Shown piece after piece: positions 25,791-35,126 of a DNA stretch of 64,000 nucleotides (the first letter of the stretch is position 1; each line of letters begins with the position of its first letter). This DNA is from Sulfurimonas sp. Lineage in GTDB: Bacteria > Campylobacterota > Campylobacteria > Campylobacterales > Sulfurimonadaceae. Position numbers and translations under genes: made by a program. The DNA lies in the NCBI GenBank assembly GCA_021732045.1, contig JAKFWK010000001.1, positions 1-64,000 on the forward strand. Direction: 5' to 3'. The notes below the pieces were generated by a model. The model saw only the letters and a list, made by a program, of their open reading frames with translations. It ran no database searches and was not told where the DNA came from.

Positions 25791-27224
25791 ATGCGGGAGA
25801 ACTATTTGAGACATATTTTAAAGTTGATTTTTTTACTTGTTTTCACTTCAGGCATCATAAGCGCATCAGTAGTTGCAAAACTAGATAAAAGTAGTGTAGA
25901 ACTTGGAGAAATGGCTTCTTACTCTCTTGAGATTTCAGGGGAAAATATTCAACGACCAGACATAAAAACGCTGTGTGGTTCAAGTATAGTTTCAAGTTCA
26001 TCACAAACAAATATACGCGGCGTAAACGGTAAATTTAAAAAAAGTTATACACTGAGTTATGGCTTTGCGCCACAAAAAAGCTGCACGATTGAGCCAGTTG
26101 AAGTAGAGATTAATGGCAGAGTTGAGCGAAGTAATAGTGTTGCGGTAAAAGTAGGCGCAGTCACAAGAACCGATAACCATGACTTTACCCTGACGCTTAG
26201 TAGTGACAAAAAAGAGCTCTTTGTTGGAGAGACGCTTGAGCTAACGCTAACTTTAAAACAAAAACTAAACTCTCAAGCTATAGATAGCCAGTTTGTTCCA
26301 CCAGAGTTAAAAGGATTTTGGGTAAAAAATGAACCAAAGCCACTAAAAAGTCAAGATGGAAACTATGAAATAACCAAACTTGTATATAAATTAGCGCCAC
26401 AAAGAGAGGGAAAATTAACCATATCAAAAGCACAAATTAAGGTTGCCACAAAAGCAAATTCAGACGATGACTTTGGGTTTTTTGTGCAGGCTCTTAATTG
26501 GAAAACATATCTCTCAAATGAGTTGGAGTTAAGTGTAAAACCACTACCAAGTAATGTGAGCTTAATAGGTAATTTTACTATAAAGGCCACTCCAAACAAA
26601 ACAGAAATGAACGCAGGTGAAGCTGTAAGTGTAAATGTGGAAGTCGTAGGAACTGGAAATTTAGAGGACATCAAGAGTTTTAAACCAACTATTGATGAAG
26701 TCAATATTTTTGATGAAAAAATAGCCATAGAGGGTGCGAAACTGACTCAAAATTTAACTTTTGTAGCCGATAAAGATTTTACAGTTCCAGCTTTTGTTCT
26801 AAAATATTTTGATACAAAAACAAAAAGTGTTAAAACCATCTCATCTGGCGAAATTCATATAAAAGTAAATGGTGCCAAGCCTAAAGAGGAGCTTGTTATA
26901 AAAAAAGCTTTAGATAAAGAGAATTTCATAAAGAGTGATATAGCTGTTGGACATGACAACACGACTCTTTTTATAGCCTTTTTTATTGGTTTGATTTTAG
27001 GTATTTTACTTATGTGGGTTAAGTTGCCAAAAATATTTAAGAGAGAGAAAAAGAGTTTTATTGATGAGCCAAAACAACTTTTAGTTAAGTTGATTCCATA
27101 TAAAGATAGTGATGAAGTTAGAGAGATTATGGATATTTTAGAGAATAATATTTATTCAAATGAGAAACAAAACATTGATAAAAAAAGAGTAAAAGAGATT
27201 TTAAAAAGATACAAAATAGAGTAA
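25791..27224 (+). CDS. BatD-like membrane-anchored protein, copy 2 (long form)
   Basis: 477 residues. After a signal peptide (HILKLIFLLVFTSGIISAS) come BatD-type beta domains (LDKSSVELGEMASYSLEISG; DKKELFVGETLELTLTLKQK). A third domain (NKTEMNAGEAVSVNVEVVGTGN) is followed by one membrane helix (about 385-405) and a cytoplasmic tail. A TTG at 25806 is a serious alternative start, since CGGGAG lies 6 nt before it and nothing like an SD precedes the ATG. It closes the bat locus; the facing gene is convergent. Confidence 0.82.
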   Translation: MRENYLRHILKLIFLLVFTSGIISASVVAKLDKSSVELGEMASYSLEISGENIQRPDIKTLCGSSIVSSSSQTNIRGVNGKFKKSYTLSYGFAPQKSCTIEPVEVEINGRVERSNSVAVKVGAVTRTDNHDFTLTLSSDKKELFVGETLELTLTLKQKLNSQAIDSQFVPPELKGFWVKNEPKPLKSQDGNYEITKLVYKLAPQREGKLTISKAQIKVATKANSDDDFGFFVQALNWKTYLSNELELSVKPLPSNVSLIGNFTIKATPNKTEMNAGEAVSVNVEVVGTGNLEDIKSFKPTIDEVNIFDEKIAIEGAKLTQNLTFVADKDFTVPAFVLKYFDTKTKSVKTISSGEIHIKVNGAKPKEELVIKKALDKENFIKSDIAVGHDNTTLFIAFFIGLILGILLMWVKLPKIFKREKKSFIDEPKQLLVKLIPYKDSDEVREIMDILENNIYSNEKQNIDKKRVKEILKRYKIE

Positions 27225-27408
27225 ATCCATTTTTGTATCGTGAGGCAGTTGTCAATCCAGTAAAAACTTTTTTTTAAGCGTAGAACAACCCATCAGTGGT
27301 AAAAGTAGAGTTAATTTTTAGAAAAATACTACGCCTTAATGCTGATATTAAAAATAAAGTCTCTGCAAGGCAGATATCAATCTTTCTTAATATTTACCAC
27401 TCGTAAAA

Positions 27409-28437
27409 TCAATATGCCAATGGGGCAGCTTCGGCAGCAGGAACAGTAACTTCAGAATCATTATATGCTGGCGCTGCAGGTTCTGGAGTAGGTATAGCGA
27501 CATTATAATCTATTTCTGGAGTAGCTTCTGGAGTAGGCACCGTATCTCCACCAGCAGTTTGTGCGGCTGTATATGAAGAGTACACATCCGACACAGCATC
27601 AAAATTTGTTTCACTCTCAACAGTTTTGTTTATTCCCCAGCCAATGAGCAGAGCAATAGCTATGGCAAATCCAATAATTCCAATTAAAAGTTTTTTATCA
27701 GTAGCATCATATTCATCGGTTTCAGCGCTTGCAGATCTTGTGTTTTTTTCAATACGCAGTAAAACTAAAATCATTACAAACAGAGCAAAGATGACAATAC
27801 CAGATCCAACCGCTTGATACCCAACCGTTTTATTAGCTTGAGCAGAAAGATTTTTTTGCTTAGCTAAAACTTGTTCATGATTATGTTTGCTTTTAAATAG
27901 TGAGAAATAGACATCAATGCTATCAAGAAACTTATCTTTAGGGAATGATTTTGAAAGTTCCCCTAGTCTTGTTAAAACTATTAGTTCTGTATCATAATCA
28001 TAATCAGTAATATTGCTCAAAATTATTTCAGTTAATTGCTCAACTTGTTGCTTGTAATTTGGAGTATCAAGCCTTATATCTCTTGATGCAAGTCCATCTT
28101 TGGCAATTGATTTTGCAATTGATTTAAGTTTGGCTGTTTTAGGGTCCACATAAGGAACTTCAATAGGATTGCTTACTTCGTTCGTAGCTGTAGTGGCACT
28201 AGTTTGTATAACAGGCTTCAGTACGCTCTCTATCTCTTCTTTTTTAACTTGCACATTTTTTGGCTTTGCTTCTATTGAGCCACTGATTGATGCATAAAGA
28301 CCCGCAATGGTCACAATTAATGCCATAAAGGCGACAAAAAAAGTGATTGTACGAACTATGCGAAAGAAAAATTTCTTCTCAATCCTCTCTAATAATGTCA
28401 CATGACGCTCCGTATTTAAATTTGTAACATCATACAT
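27409..28437 (-). CDS. Membrane protein of unknown function with Pro/Ala/Glu-rich tail
   Basis: 342 residues with three hydrophobic helices (about 30-52, 208-228, 247-265). Between the first two lies a 150-residue soluble region with an ordered centre (KSIAKDGLASRDIRLDTPNY and a helical DYDYDTELIVLTRLGEL). After the third, about 70 residues rich in Thr/Pro/Ala/Glu (TVPTPEATPEIDYNVAIPTP) resemble a periplasmic spacer. No family recognised. A GTG at 28401, 6 nt after GGAG, may be the real start. It is convergent with batD2, with 184 bp between them in which no gene or clear terminator is seen. Confidence 0.7.
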   Translation of the reverse strand: MYDVTNLNTERHVTLLERIEKKFFFRIVRTITFFVAFMALIVTIAGLYASISGSIEAKPKNVQVKKEEIESVLKPVIQTSATTATNEVSNPIEVPYVDPKTAKLKSIAKSIAKDGLASRDIRLDTPNYKQQVEQLTEIILSNITDYDYDTELIVLTRLGELSKSFPKDKFLDSIDVYFSLFKSKHNHEQVLAKQKNLSAQANKTVGYQAVGSGIVIFALFVMILVLLRIEKNTRSASAETDEYDATDKKLLIGIIGFAIAIALLIGWGINKTVESETNFDAVSDVYSSYTAAQTAGGDTVPTPEATPEIDYNVAIPTPEPAAPAYNDSEVTVPAAEAAPLAY

Positions 28438-28626
28438 TTATATTACACAGAAAGGGTTAAAGTTTAAAATATTAAGTGAGAGAGTTATTTGTAATTGTTT
28501 GTTGCTTTAATATCACTATTAATAACCAAAGGATGTTCTTGGGAATCTGAATCAAATCATTGATTGTTAGCTAAATGAGCGCATTTTGGAATAAAAATAA
28601 TAAGGTAACTTACCTAATAGATTATT

Positions 28627-29457
28627 TTAATCTAAAATATCATGAAGTCTATTTCCGCCCTCTAAGTTTTTATGCAGGCTCTCCCAATTATCTTCTTCTA
28701 TGTTTTTTTTCAAAAGAGTTAGTTCAGCTTCAAAAAGCTCAATCGCTTCAAGCAGGTTTGATTTGTTTTGTCTAAAAATATCTTCCCACATATTTGCAGA
28801 ACTTTTTGCAAGACGACTCATAGAGCGAAATCCACCAGCTGCAAGAGCCAATATGTCGGTTTTGTTCTCCTGATTCATAACTGTATTTGCGAGAGAGTAT
28901 GAGATGGCGTGAGGCATATGAGATATAAAAGCAGCATGACGATCATGTTTATCTGCTCTCATAAAGTGTTTTCTCATCCCCAGCTCTTTAAATATTTTTT
29001 TGGCAACAGCTGCTTGTGATTTTCCACTATCTTCTAGGTCACATAACACAACAACTTTATCATAATAAAGCCCTTCTATCGCAGCATATGGGCCAAAGTT
29101 CTCAGTTCCAGTCATGGGATGTGCTGCTACGAAATTTTTTCTTATAAGCGGTGGCACAGAGGCAATTATCTTCTCTTTTGTGCTGCCTAAATCTATGATG
29201 GTTGTATCCTCTGAGACACTTGTTAGGTTTTTTAGTGCCTCAACAACACCATCAACTGGAACGGCGAGAAAAATTACATCATACTCTTTGATTTCACTAA
29301 ATTCTACTATTTTATCAACTAAGCCGAGCTTGATTGCATCTTCTTGATGTGTCTTGTTGTGATCATTTCCAACAATATTTTTAATAAAATCTAATTTTTT
29401 TAGACTAAGGGCAAGTGACCCACCCATTAGTCCAAGCCCAACTATTGCGATATTCAT
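28627..29457 (-). CDS. tyrA: Prephenate dehydrogenase
   Basis: TyrA oxidatively decarboxylates prephenate to 4-hydroxyphenylpyruvate for tyrosine synthesis. The 276-residue protein is full length. It shows the NAD motif GLGLMGGSLA at the N-terminus, the catalytic histidine region AAHPMTGTENFGP and the downstream SHMPHAISYSLA. No chorismate mutase domain is fused. It is divergent from bamA across a 100-bp gap. Confidence 0.95.
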   Translation of the reverse strand: MNIAIVGLGLMGGSLALSLKKLDFIKNIVGNDHNKTHQEDAIKLGLVDKIVEFSEIKEYDVIFLAVPVDGVVEALKNLTSVSEDTTIIDLGSTKEKIIASVPPLIRKNFVAAHPMTGTENFGPYAAIEGLYYDKVVVLCDLEDSGKSQAAVAKKIFKELGMRKHFMRADKHDRHAAFISHMPHAISYSLANTVMNQENKTDILALAAGGFRSMSRLAKSSANMWEDIFRQNKSNLLEAIELFEAELTLLKKNIEEDNWESLHKNLEGGNRLHDILD

Positions 29458-29557
29458 ATCTGTTCTCTACTTTAATTTTTAAAATTAGAGTGATTTTACT
29501 ATAGATTAACCCCATAAAAGGTAAAATTATCACTTATTTTACACTTATGGAAAACTA

Positions 29558-31813
29558 ATGAGATTTTTTTTAGCAATGCTCTTCACACTACTAACAACAA
29601 GCGCTTTTTCACACACAATTAAATCTATAAAATATGATGGCATGGTGAATATGTCAGAGTCAGTCGCACTAAGAATGCTAAAGTTTGATGTCAATGATAA
29701 TATCAGCGATGAGATGATAGATGCGTTCATAAGAGCATACTATGCCCAAGGTTACTTTGATGACATTTGGGTAGAGCTCAAAGATGAGCAGCTGATATAT
29801 CACTTTAAAGAGAAGCTCCATATCTCAAAGATAGAGTTAAAAGGATGGAAAGAGAGTGATACTGAAGTTAAAGATAGTGTAATCCAGATAAAGGTCGGTG
29901 CTTTATATGATGAGAAGAAGCTAGAAGCTGCAAAAAAAAGGATAATAGACGCTATCAACCAAGAGGGTAAAATAGATAGCGTTGTTGAGATACAAAAAGA
30001 ATTTCTCGATAATGGAAGCATTAAGGTTACTTTTGTTGTAAATGAAGGCAGAGAGATAGTGATAGAGAGTTTAAAATTTAGTGGATTATCTGGGCTTAAA
30101 AGTAGCGCGTTTAATGATGTTGTTGCAAATAAAGAGCATCAATTTATGGGTTGGCTCTGGGGACGAAATGATGGGAAAATGAAAGTTGCTGATTTGGCAT
30201 ATGATCATCTTAGGATTCGTGATATTTATATGCAGCATGGTTATTTGGATATAGATGTAAAGGAGCCTTTTGTAAATGTTAACTTTGATAGTTATCTAGC
30301 TGATATGAGTTATCAGTTAGAAGAGGGTGATGTGTATACTATAAGTGCAATCACGATTGAGCAGGAAAAACATGTTATTGATGATGCGATTATAAGAGAA
30401 GAGATAAAAATGATGGTTGGCAAACCATTTAATGTTCAGACATTTAGAGAAGATTCACAGAGGATAAAAACTCTTATTGCAGATCTTAGTTACGCATTTG
30501 TTCAGGTTGTTCCGGATCTTAAAAAGAACAAAGAGAAGCAGACGGTAGAAGTAGTTGTAAAAATTATGCCAGGAAACAAAGTAAAAATAAGAGATGTTAT
30601 AATCTCTGGAAACAACAGAACACTTGATAGAATCATCAGAAGAGAGCTTTTTCTAGGGCCTGGAGATATGTATTCGTTAACTGACTTAACAGATTCAAGA
30701 AGCGCTCTTGGACGACTTGGTTTTTTTGATGGGAATACCATTGAAGAAAAAAGAGTTGACAATGAGTCTATGGATCTAATCGTTAAGGTTAAAGAAGCTC
30801 CAACGGGAAATATACAGATTGGCGGTGGATATGGAAGTTATGGTGGACTCTTAGTTAGTCTTGCTGTGAATGATAGAAATGTTTGGGGTTCAGGGATAAA
30901 TGTAGGAGTTAAGGCTGAGAAATCAAGTAAAACTAAAAGTTACTCATTTGATATCTCAAATCCAAGATTAAATGATACTGACTTTAGTGGTAACTTCTCT
31001 ATTTTCACATCAGATTTTACATACAATGATTATAGTGTACTCTCGGATGGAGTAGGACTTGGAGTTGGACATAGATTTACGAGATATATAAGTGGATATT
31101 TGGGATATGGATTTTCACAAAATAGCTATAAATACGACGAAAACTCAACTATAACAAGCACAAATCAACTGCAAGATTATACAAAAAGTGCCGTAACTGT
31201 TAGTATGAATTTTGATAATACGGATGATTTTTATCTCCCTAGAAAAGGATTTACTTTTAATCAGAGTTTTGAAAAAGCAGGCGTTGGAGCAGATGCTGAT
31301 TATCTAAAGAGCAGAACGACATTTGGAGCTTTTAAGGGGCTTGATGAGTATATAGGCGCCGATATTATCGCTAGATACAAAGCAAGGCTTAGCTATGCAA
31401 AAGAGATGGGCTTTTTACCACTCTCCGAGAGATTTTATATGGGTGGTATAAAAAGTGTTAGAGGTTATGAATCATACTCTCTGTCGCCGACAGTAAAAGA
31501 TGTTAATGCAACCGATGGAATAAGAAGAGTTGGTGGAGAGTTAACCGCTTCAAATAGCTTTGAGCTAAGTTTTCCATTGGTTCCAAAGGCAAAGATGCGT
31601 ATAGTTACATTTCTTGATTATGGCTATATAGGATCATCATCAGATACATACAAAGATCTTGATACAAATAGTATAGTTCGCGGCGGATATGGTGCTGGAT
31701 TAGAGTGGTTCTCTCCGGTTGGACCAATCCAGCTTATGTTTGCAAGGCCTTTAGGTCAAAAAGAGGGCGACAAAACTGCAGTATTTGAGTTTACTATGGG
31801 GCAGAGATTTTAA
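29558..31813 (+). CDS. bamA: Outer-membrane protein assembly factor BamA
   Basis: BamA inserts beta-barrel proteins into the outer membrane. The 751-residue chain has a signal peptide (MRFFLAMLFTLLTTSAFS), a series of POTRA domains to about residue 410, and a 16-strand barrel in the remainder. Supporting motifs are GNNRTLDRIIRREL in the last POTRA, the barrel loop GGIKSVRGYE (the VRGF/Y motif of the Omp85 family) and a C-terminal FTMGQRF ending in an aromatic residue. bamA and tyrA are also neighbours in C. jejuni. Confidence 0.96.
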   Translation: MRFFLAMLFTLLTTSAFSHTIKSIKYDGMVNMSESVALRMLKFDVNDNISDEMIDAFIRAYYAQGYFDDIWVELKDEQLIYHFKEKLHISKIELKGWKESDTEVKDSVIQIKVGALYDEKKLEAAKKRIIDAINQEGKIDSVVEIQKEFLDNGSIKVTFVVNEGREIVIESLKFSGLSGLKSSAFNDVVANKEHQFMGWLWGRNDGKMKVADLAYDHLRIRDIYMQHGYLDIDVKEPFVNVNFDSYLADMSYQLEEGDVYTISAITIEQEKHVIDDAIIREEIKMMVGKPFNVQTFREDSQRIKTLIADLSYAFVQVVPDLKKNKEKQTVEVVVKIMPGNKVKIRDVIISGNNRTLDRIIRRELFLGPGDMYSLTDLTDSRSALGRLGFFDGNTIEEKRVDNESMDLIVKVKEAPTGNIQIGGGYGSYGGLLVSLAVNDRNVWGSGINVGVKAEKSSKTKSYSFDISNPRLNDTDFSGNFSIFTSDFTYNDYSVLSDGVGLGVGHRFTRYISGYLGYGFSQNSYKYDENSTITSTNQLQDYTKSAVTVSMNFDNTDDFYLPRKGFTFNQSFEKAGVGADADYLKSRTTFGAFKGLDEYIGADIIARYKARLSYAKEMGFLPLSERFYMGGIKSVRGYESYSLSPTVKDVNATDGIRRVGGELTASNSFELSFPLVPKAKMRIVTFLDYGYIGSSSDTYKDLDTNSIVRGGYGAGLEWFSPVGPIQLMFARPLGQKEGDKTAVFEFTMGQRF

Positions 31814-31857
31814 AGAATCTTCAGCTCTCTTGCAGTCCTAAATTAACTTCCGCAAAA

Positions 31858-33321
31858 TTATAAAAATTTTATAGAAAAATATTCTTGCTCATAAAGAGCT
31901 TTTACGCCATCTCTAGCTAAATACATTGATTTTTTTGATGTAACTAGCAACTTTCTATTAGAAAAAGATAGTTCAAAGTCTATATTACGAGGTCTATGAG
32001 CAAGAAGTGCTATGCTTAGTGATAGTATATAGTTAAGTGTATTTAGTGTTTTTACATCTGGCAAAAGAGGTTTAAATTCATTGATATGTGATGATGATGG
32101 AAGTTTTCGTTTTGCATACTTCACAAGCGTTGAGATTAGTGTAATTTGTTTATGAGTAAATCCAAATTCCAATGTGTCTTGAATAAGGTTATATCCATGT
32201 TTGCTACTAGAGTAAAAATGAATAGTGCTACCACAGAAAAGTAGTTTTGCAGCAGTTGAGAGTTCATATCTATATTTTTTATCAATACCAAGTTCGCAGT
32301 GTGTTATATCAAATATCTCTTTAGCAACTTTTGCTAATTGGTTTGAGTGGTTAAGATTTTCTGTATGTAGATCTAGAATATTTCTGAGTGAAACATTATA
32401 ATTTCTTGGAAATCTATCATTTGAGTTTCTGAGTAGATCACAGAGATATACCCCCTCTCTAACTCCAACACCACTAGTAACTAGCTCTTTGATTTTAAAT
32501 CTTTTTAAAACTCTTAAAAGTATCAGTGCACCTGGTTTAATGATGTCAAATCTACTCTCTTTGATTCCTAATTTTTTTAGGTTACCATTATTGGAGTCTA
32601 ATATTTTATAAAGAATAGATGAGAAATCATCATAAGCTGGTTCGTACGCATGAAGTTTATCAAGTGGATAGCCACTGTTTTTAAGTATTGCATTTGCAAT
32701 TGCTCTGAATGTCCCACCAATTCCTATCATTGTAGAGGGATTTAGGGCATCTAGTTTGTCTAGCTCAGAGTCTATATATATATTTGCGCTCTCTATCTCA
32801 TTGGAGTCAAAAAACAGCTCTTTTAGTCTTACTGTTCCAAGGTCTAATGAGATTGTTGATGAGATATCTTGCTTATTAATAATGGCGAATTCAGTAGAGC
32901 CACCACCAATATCAATACTTATGGCGTTATTTTGTTCAGGGAGTAGATTTGCACATGCAATAGCACCAAGATAAGCCTCTCTTTGTCCATTTATAACTTT
33001 TATATTTATACCAAGTGAGTTTCTAATTTTATTGATGAAAACTGCTTTGTTTGGAGCATCTCTTAGAGCAGAAGTTGCAACGCATAGAACTTTTCTAGCT
33101 TTAAATGAGTCAATAATTGTTGTAAAATCTGCTAGAGCATCATAAGCTCTTTGCATTGCAGGTTCTTGAAGATTACCACCATTTTTATAGGCGTTTTGCG
33201 ATAATCTAACGCCACTTTTTGCTTCGTGAAGTATATGAAAAGAAAAACGAGAGCTCTTCTCATAAACAACCATTCTTACAGAGTTAGAGCCTATATCTAT
33301 TACGGCTACTCGTTTTGCCAA
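31858..33321 (-). CDS. Exopolyphosphatase / guanosine pentaphosphatase (Ppx/GppA family)
   Basis: 487 residues starting at a TTG only 3 bp from the ferredoxin start's operon partner stop. The N-terminus has the actin-like phosphate motif AVIDIGSNSVRMVV. ISIDIGGGSTEFAI and IGIGGTFRAIANAIL are the further nucleotide-fold motifs of the ASKHA superfamily. The C-terminal region (about 310-487) resembles the HD-like part of Ppx/GppA. It hydrolyses polyphosphate or pppGpp, and sequence does not decide which. It lies immediately downstream of a ferredoxin, probably on one transcript. Confidence 0.9.
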   Translation of the reverse strand: MAKRVAVIDIGSNSVRMVVYEKSSRFSFHILHEAKSGVRLSQNAYKNGGNLQEPAMQRAYDALADFTTIIDSFKARKVLCVATSALRDAPNKAVFINKIRNSLGINIKVINGQREAYLGAIACANLLPEQNNAISIDIGGGSTEFAIINKQDISSTISLDLGTVRLKELFFDSNEIESANIYIDSELDKLDALNPSTMIGIGGTFRAIANAILKNSGYPLDKLHAYEPAYDDFSSILYKILDSNNGNLKKLGIKESRFDIIKPGALILLRVLKRFKIKELVTSGVGVREGVYLCDLLRNSNDRFPRNYNVSLRNILDLHTENLNHSNQLAKVAKEIFDITHCELGIDKKYRYELSTAAKLLFCGSTIHFYSSSKHGYNLIQDTLEFGFTHKQITLISTLVKYAKRKLPSSSHINEFKPLLPDVKTLNTLNYILSLSIALLAHRPRNIDFELSFSNRKLLVTSKKSMYLARDGVKALYEQEYFSIKFL

Positions 33322-33323
33322 TT

Positions 33324-33575
33324 TTAATCTTCTTCTTGAATAGTCTTATATTTTAATTGAAGTTCGGCAATTGATTCAACATTATCTTTATCTGGCACTA
33401 TACAATCAACAGGACAAACAGATATGCAGGCCGGTTCATCATAAACACTAACGCACTCAGTACAGCGATCTGGATCTATAAAATATATTGGATCACCCTC
33501 TTCAATTGCCATTGTAGGACACTCTTCACGACAAGCGTCACACGCTATACATTCATCATTTATAATCAAAGCCAT
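33324..33575 (-). CDS. fdx: 2[4Fe-4S] ferredoxin, Alvin type
   Basis: An 83-residue electron carrier. The first cluster motif is CIACDACREECP. The second has an insertion, CTECVSVYDEPACISVCP, with eight residues between the second and third cysteines rather than two, followed by a C-terminal helix. That insertion and tail define ferredoxins of the Allochromatium vinosum type (YfhL-like), which have very low and unequal cluster potentials. The stop lies 2 bp before the TTG of the Ppx/GppA gene. Confidence 0.95.
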   Translation of the reverse strand: MALIINDECIACDACREECPTMAIEEGDPIYFIDPDRCTECVSVYDEPACISVCPVDCIVPDKDNVESIAELQLKYKTIQEED

Positions 33576-33712
33576 TAAAAAACCTTATAATTTATTATGC
33601 CAAGCAGAGCTTCACATTGGGGTGCCGATTTATATCGAAATAAAGCTTTATTATTTTTGAAATTATAGATTATATCAAGAGGAGGCCACTATTACTATGT
33701 TGCTTTGGATAA

Positions 33713-35023
33713 TTAACTAGATTTAGTAGCTGTTGGTAAGATACATGATAGTTTTGAATTTAAGTTTAGTGAAGCGACTACGCCACTCACACCATCTGTT
33801 CTATTTTTTATACTCATATTTGCCCCAAGTGCATCTGCTGCACTTTTTGCTAAAAATAGACCAAGTCCAACTCCTGGCTTATTTCCTTGTCTCTTAAATG
33901 GAGCAAAAAAGTCAACACTCTCATCAATTCCACACCCCTCATCAATAACTTCAATAAGCAGACCATAGCTATTTTGTGAACTTCTGAGTATTACAGTTTT
34001 ATTCTGAGGTGTAAATTTAAGAGCATTCTGTAGAAAATTTTGTACTATTTGATTTAAGAGTCCAACTTGAAGTATTGCCATAAATCCACTCGGCTCAAAG
34101 CTTATATCTAGAGTTTTGCCTTCGCTCTCGGCAAGAAGCTTGAAATCATTTGCTTTTTTGCTCAGTACAGCAATAACATCTACTTCGGTAGGTTTTTCAA
34201 GCTGAGCTCCCTCTTGTCTGCCAATATTTAGAATATTTGAGACAACAATATTCATCTCGTCAATAGTTTTGTTTGTAATATTTAGTGCCTCTATATACTC
34301 TTCAGCAGAGCGTTTTTTTATGAGAGTTACTTGATTTTTCAGTTTTATAACAGCAAGGGGAGTTTTTAGTTCATGAGCCGTTCCAATAAAAAGCTCTTTT
34401 TGATACTTAACAAAATTTTGAATTCTGGCAATAAGATGGTTTATAGTCTCTCCAAGAGGTTCAAACTCTTCTGGTAACTCCTCGATAATTATTGGATTCA
34501 TAAGATGTTCATTCATGTTTGAGAGTTTTCTACTGAGCGTTTTAACCGGAGAGACTAGCATTTTTGATAGGCCTATCGCGTAAATTATAACGAGAAGAAA
34601 TCCTGCAATATTTATAATAAAGATATAGTGACGAATTTTGTTAAGCAACAGCTTGGAAATTGTTATCTCTTTTGTTATTTTCAGATAACTAAATTCATTT
34701 AAATCAAACGGATAGACAATTGTAAGGTATGTTTTTTGGTCTTTGCTGCTCTCATAAAAGTCATCGCTCTGTTTAATCCTTTTAAGATGAACAACTTCTA
34801 CACTAACCCCAAGATATATATCTGGAGATATTGCATCTTGCCCATAGAGAGACTCATTGTTTGCGATATTTTCTGCATAAGATAGTAGTTCTTCATGCTT
34901 CTCTTCTAATATGGAGCGCTCTATATAAAAATATAAAAGTGAGGAGAATATAAATATTAATGAAGCAGATGCAAAGATAAGTTGAATTAGAAAACTTCGT
35001 CTGATACTTCTTCTTGAGAGCAT
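33713..35023 (-). CDS. Sensor histidine kinase
   Basis: 436 residues. Membrane helices near 10-33 and 133-153 bracket a periplasmic sensor of about 100 residues with no recognised fold. A HAMP-like segment (LVSPVKTLSRKLS) follows. The phosphoacceptor histidine is in GTAHELKTPLAVIK, the N box is NFLQNALKFTP, and the G boxes are DEGCGIDES and GVGLGLFLAKS. It lies 103 bp downstream of a response regulator on the same strand and is surely its partner. The stimulus is unknown. Confidence 0.92.
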   Translation of the reverse strand: MLSRRSIRRSFLIQLIFASASLIFIFSSLLYFYIERSILEEKHEELLSYAENIANNESLYGQDAISPDIYLGVSVEVVHLKRIKQSDDFYESSKDQKTYLTIVYPFDLNEFSYLKITKEITISKLLLNKIRHYIFIINIAGFLLVIIYAIGLSKMLVSPVKTLSRKLSNMNEHLMNPIIIEELPEEFEPLGETINHLIARIQNFVKYQKELFIGTAHELKTPLAVIKLKNQVTLIKKRSAEEYIEALNITNKTIDEMNIVVSNILNIGRQEGAQLEKPTEVDVIAVLSKKANDFKLLAESEGKTLDISFEPSGFMAILQVGLLNQIVQNFLQNALKFTPQNKTVILRSSQNSYGLLIEVIDEGCGIDESVDFFAPFKRQGNKPGVGLGLFLAKSAADALGANMSIKNRTDGVSGVVASLNLNSKLSCILPTATKSS

Positions 35024-35126
35024 TTATACAACCATTTTTATAGATGGCTGTATTATAGCTAAGATTTTTATTTTTTAATATTGCTCCAAATAGATTTTGG
35101 AGCTTATAAGTGGGTATTTTTGAGGA

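Noticed and set aside
27225..27408. Short plus-strand frame (about 28 codons ending near 27408) that looked like a transposase remnant
   Set aside because: No start codon, SD or recognisable motif, and a stop lies just upstream. The region is treated as plain intergenic sequence between convergent genes.
28618..28634. TAGATTA-TTT-TAATCTA hairpin at the tyrA 3' end
   Set aside because: A perfect but purely AT-rich 7-bp stem overlapping the tyrA stop, with no T-run on the minus strand. Too weak to call a terminator.
33678..33717. Seven-codon frame behind a strong AGAGGAGG on the plus strand
   Set aside because: Far too short, with 11-nt spacing, and antisense to the histidine kinase 3' region. 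Probably chance.
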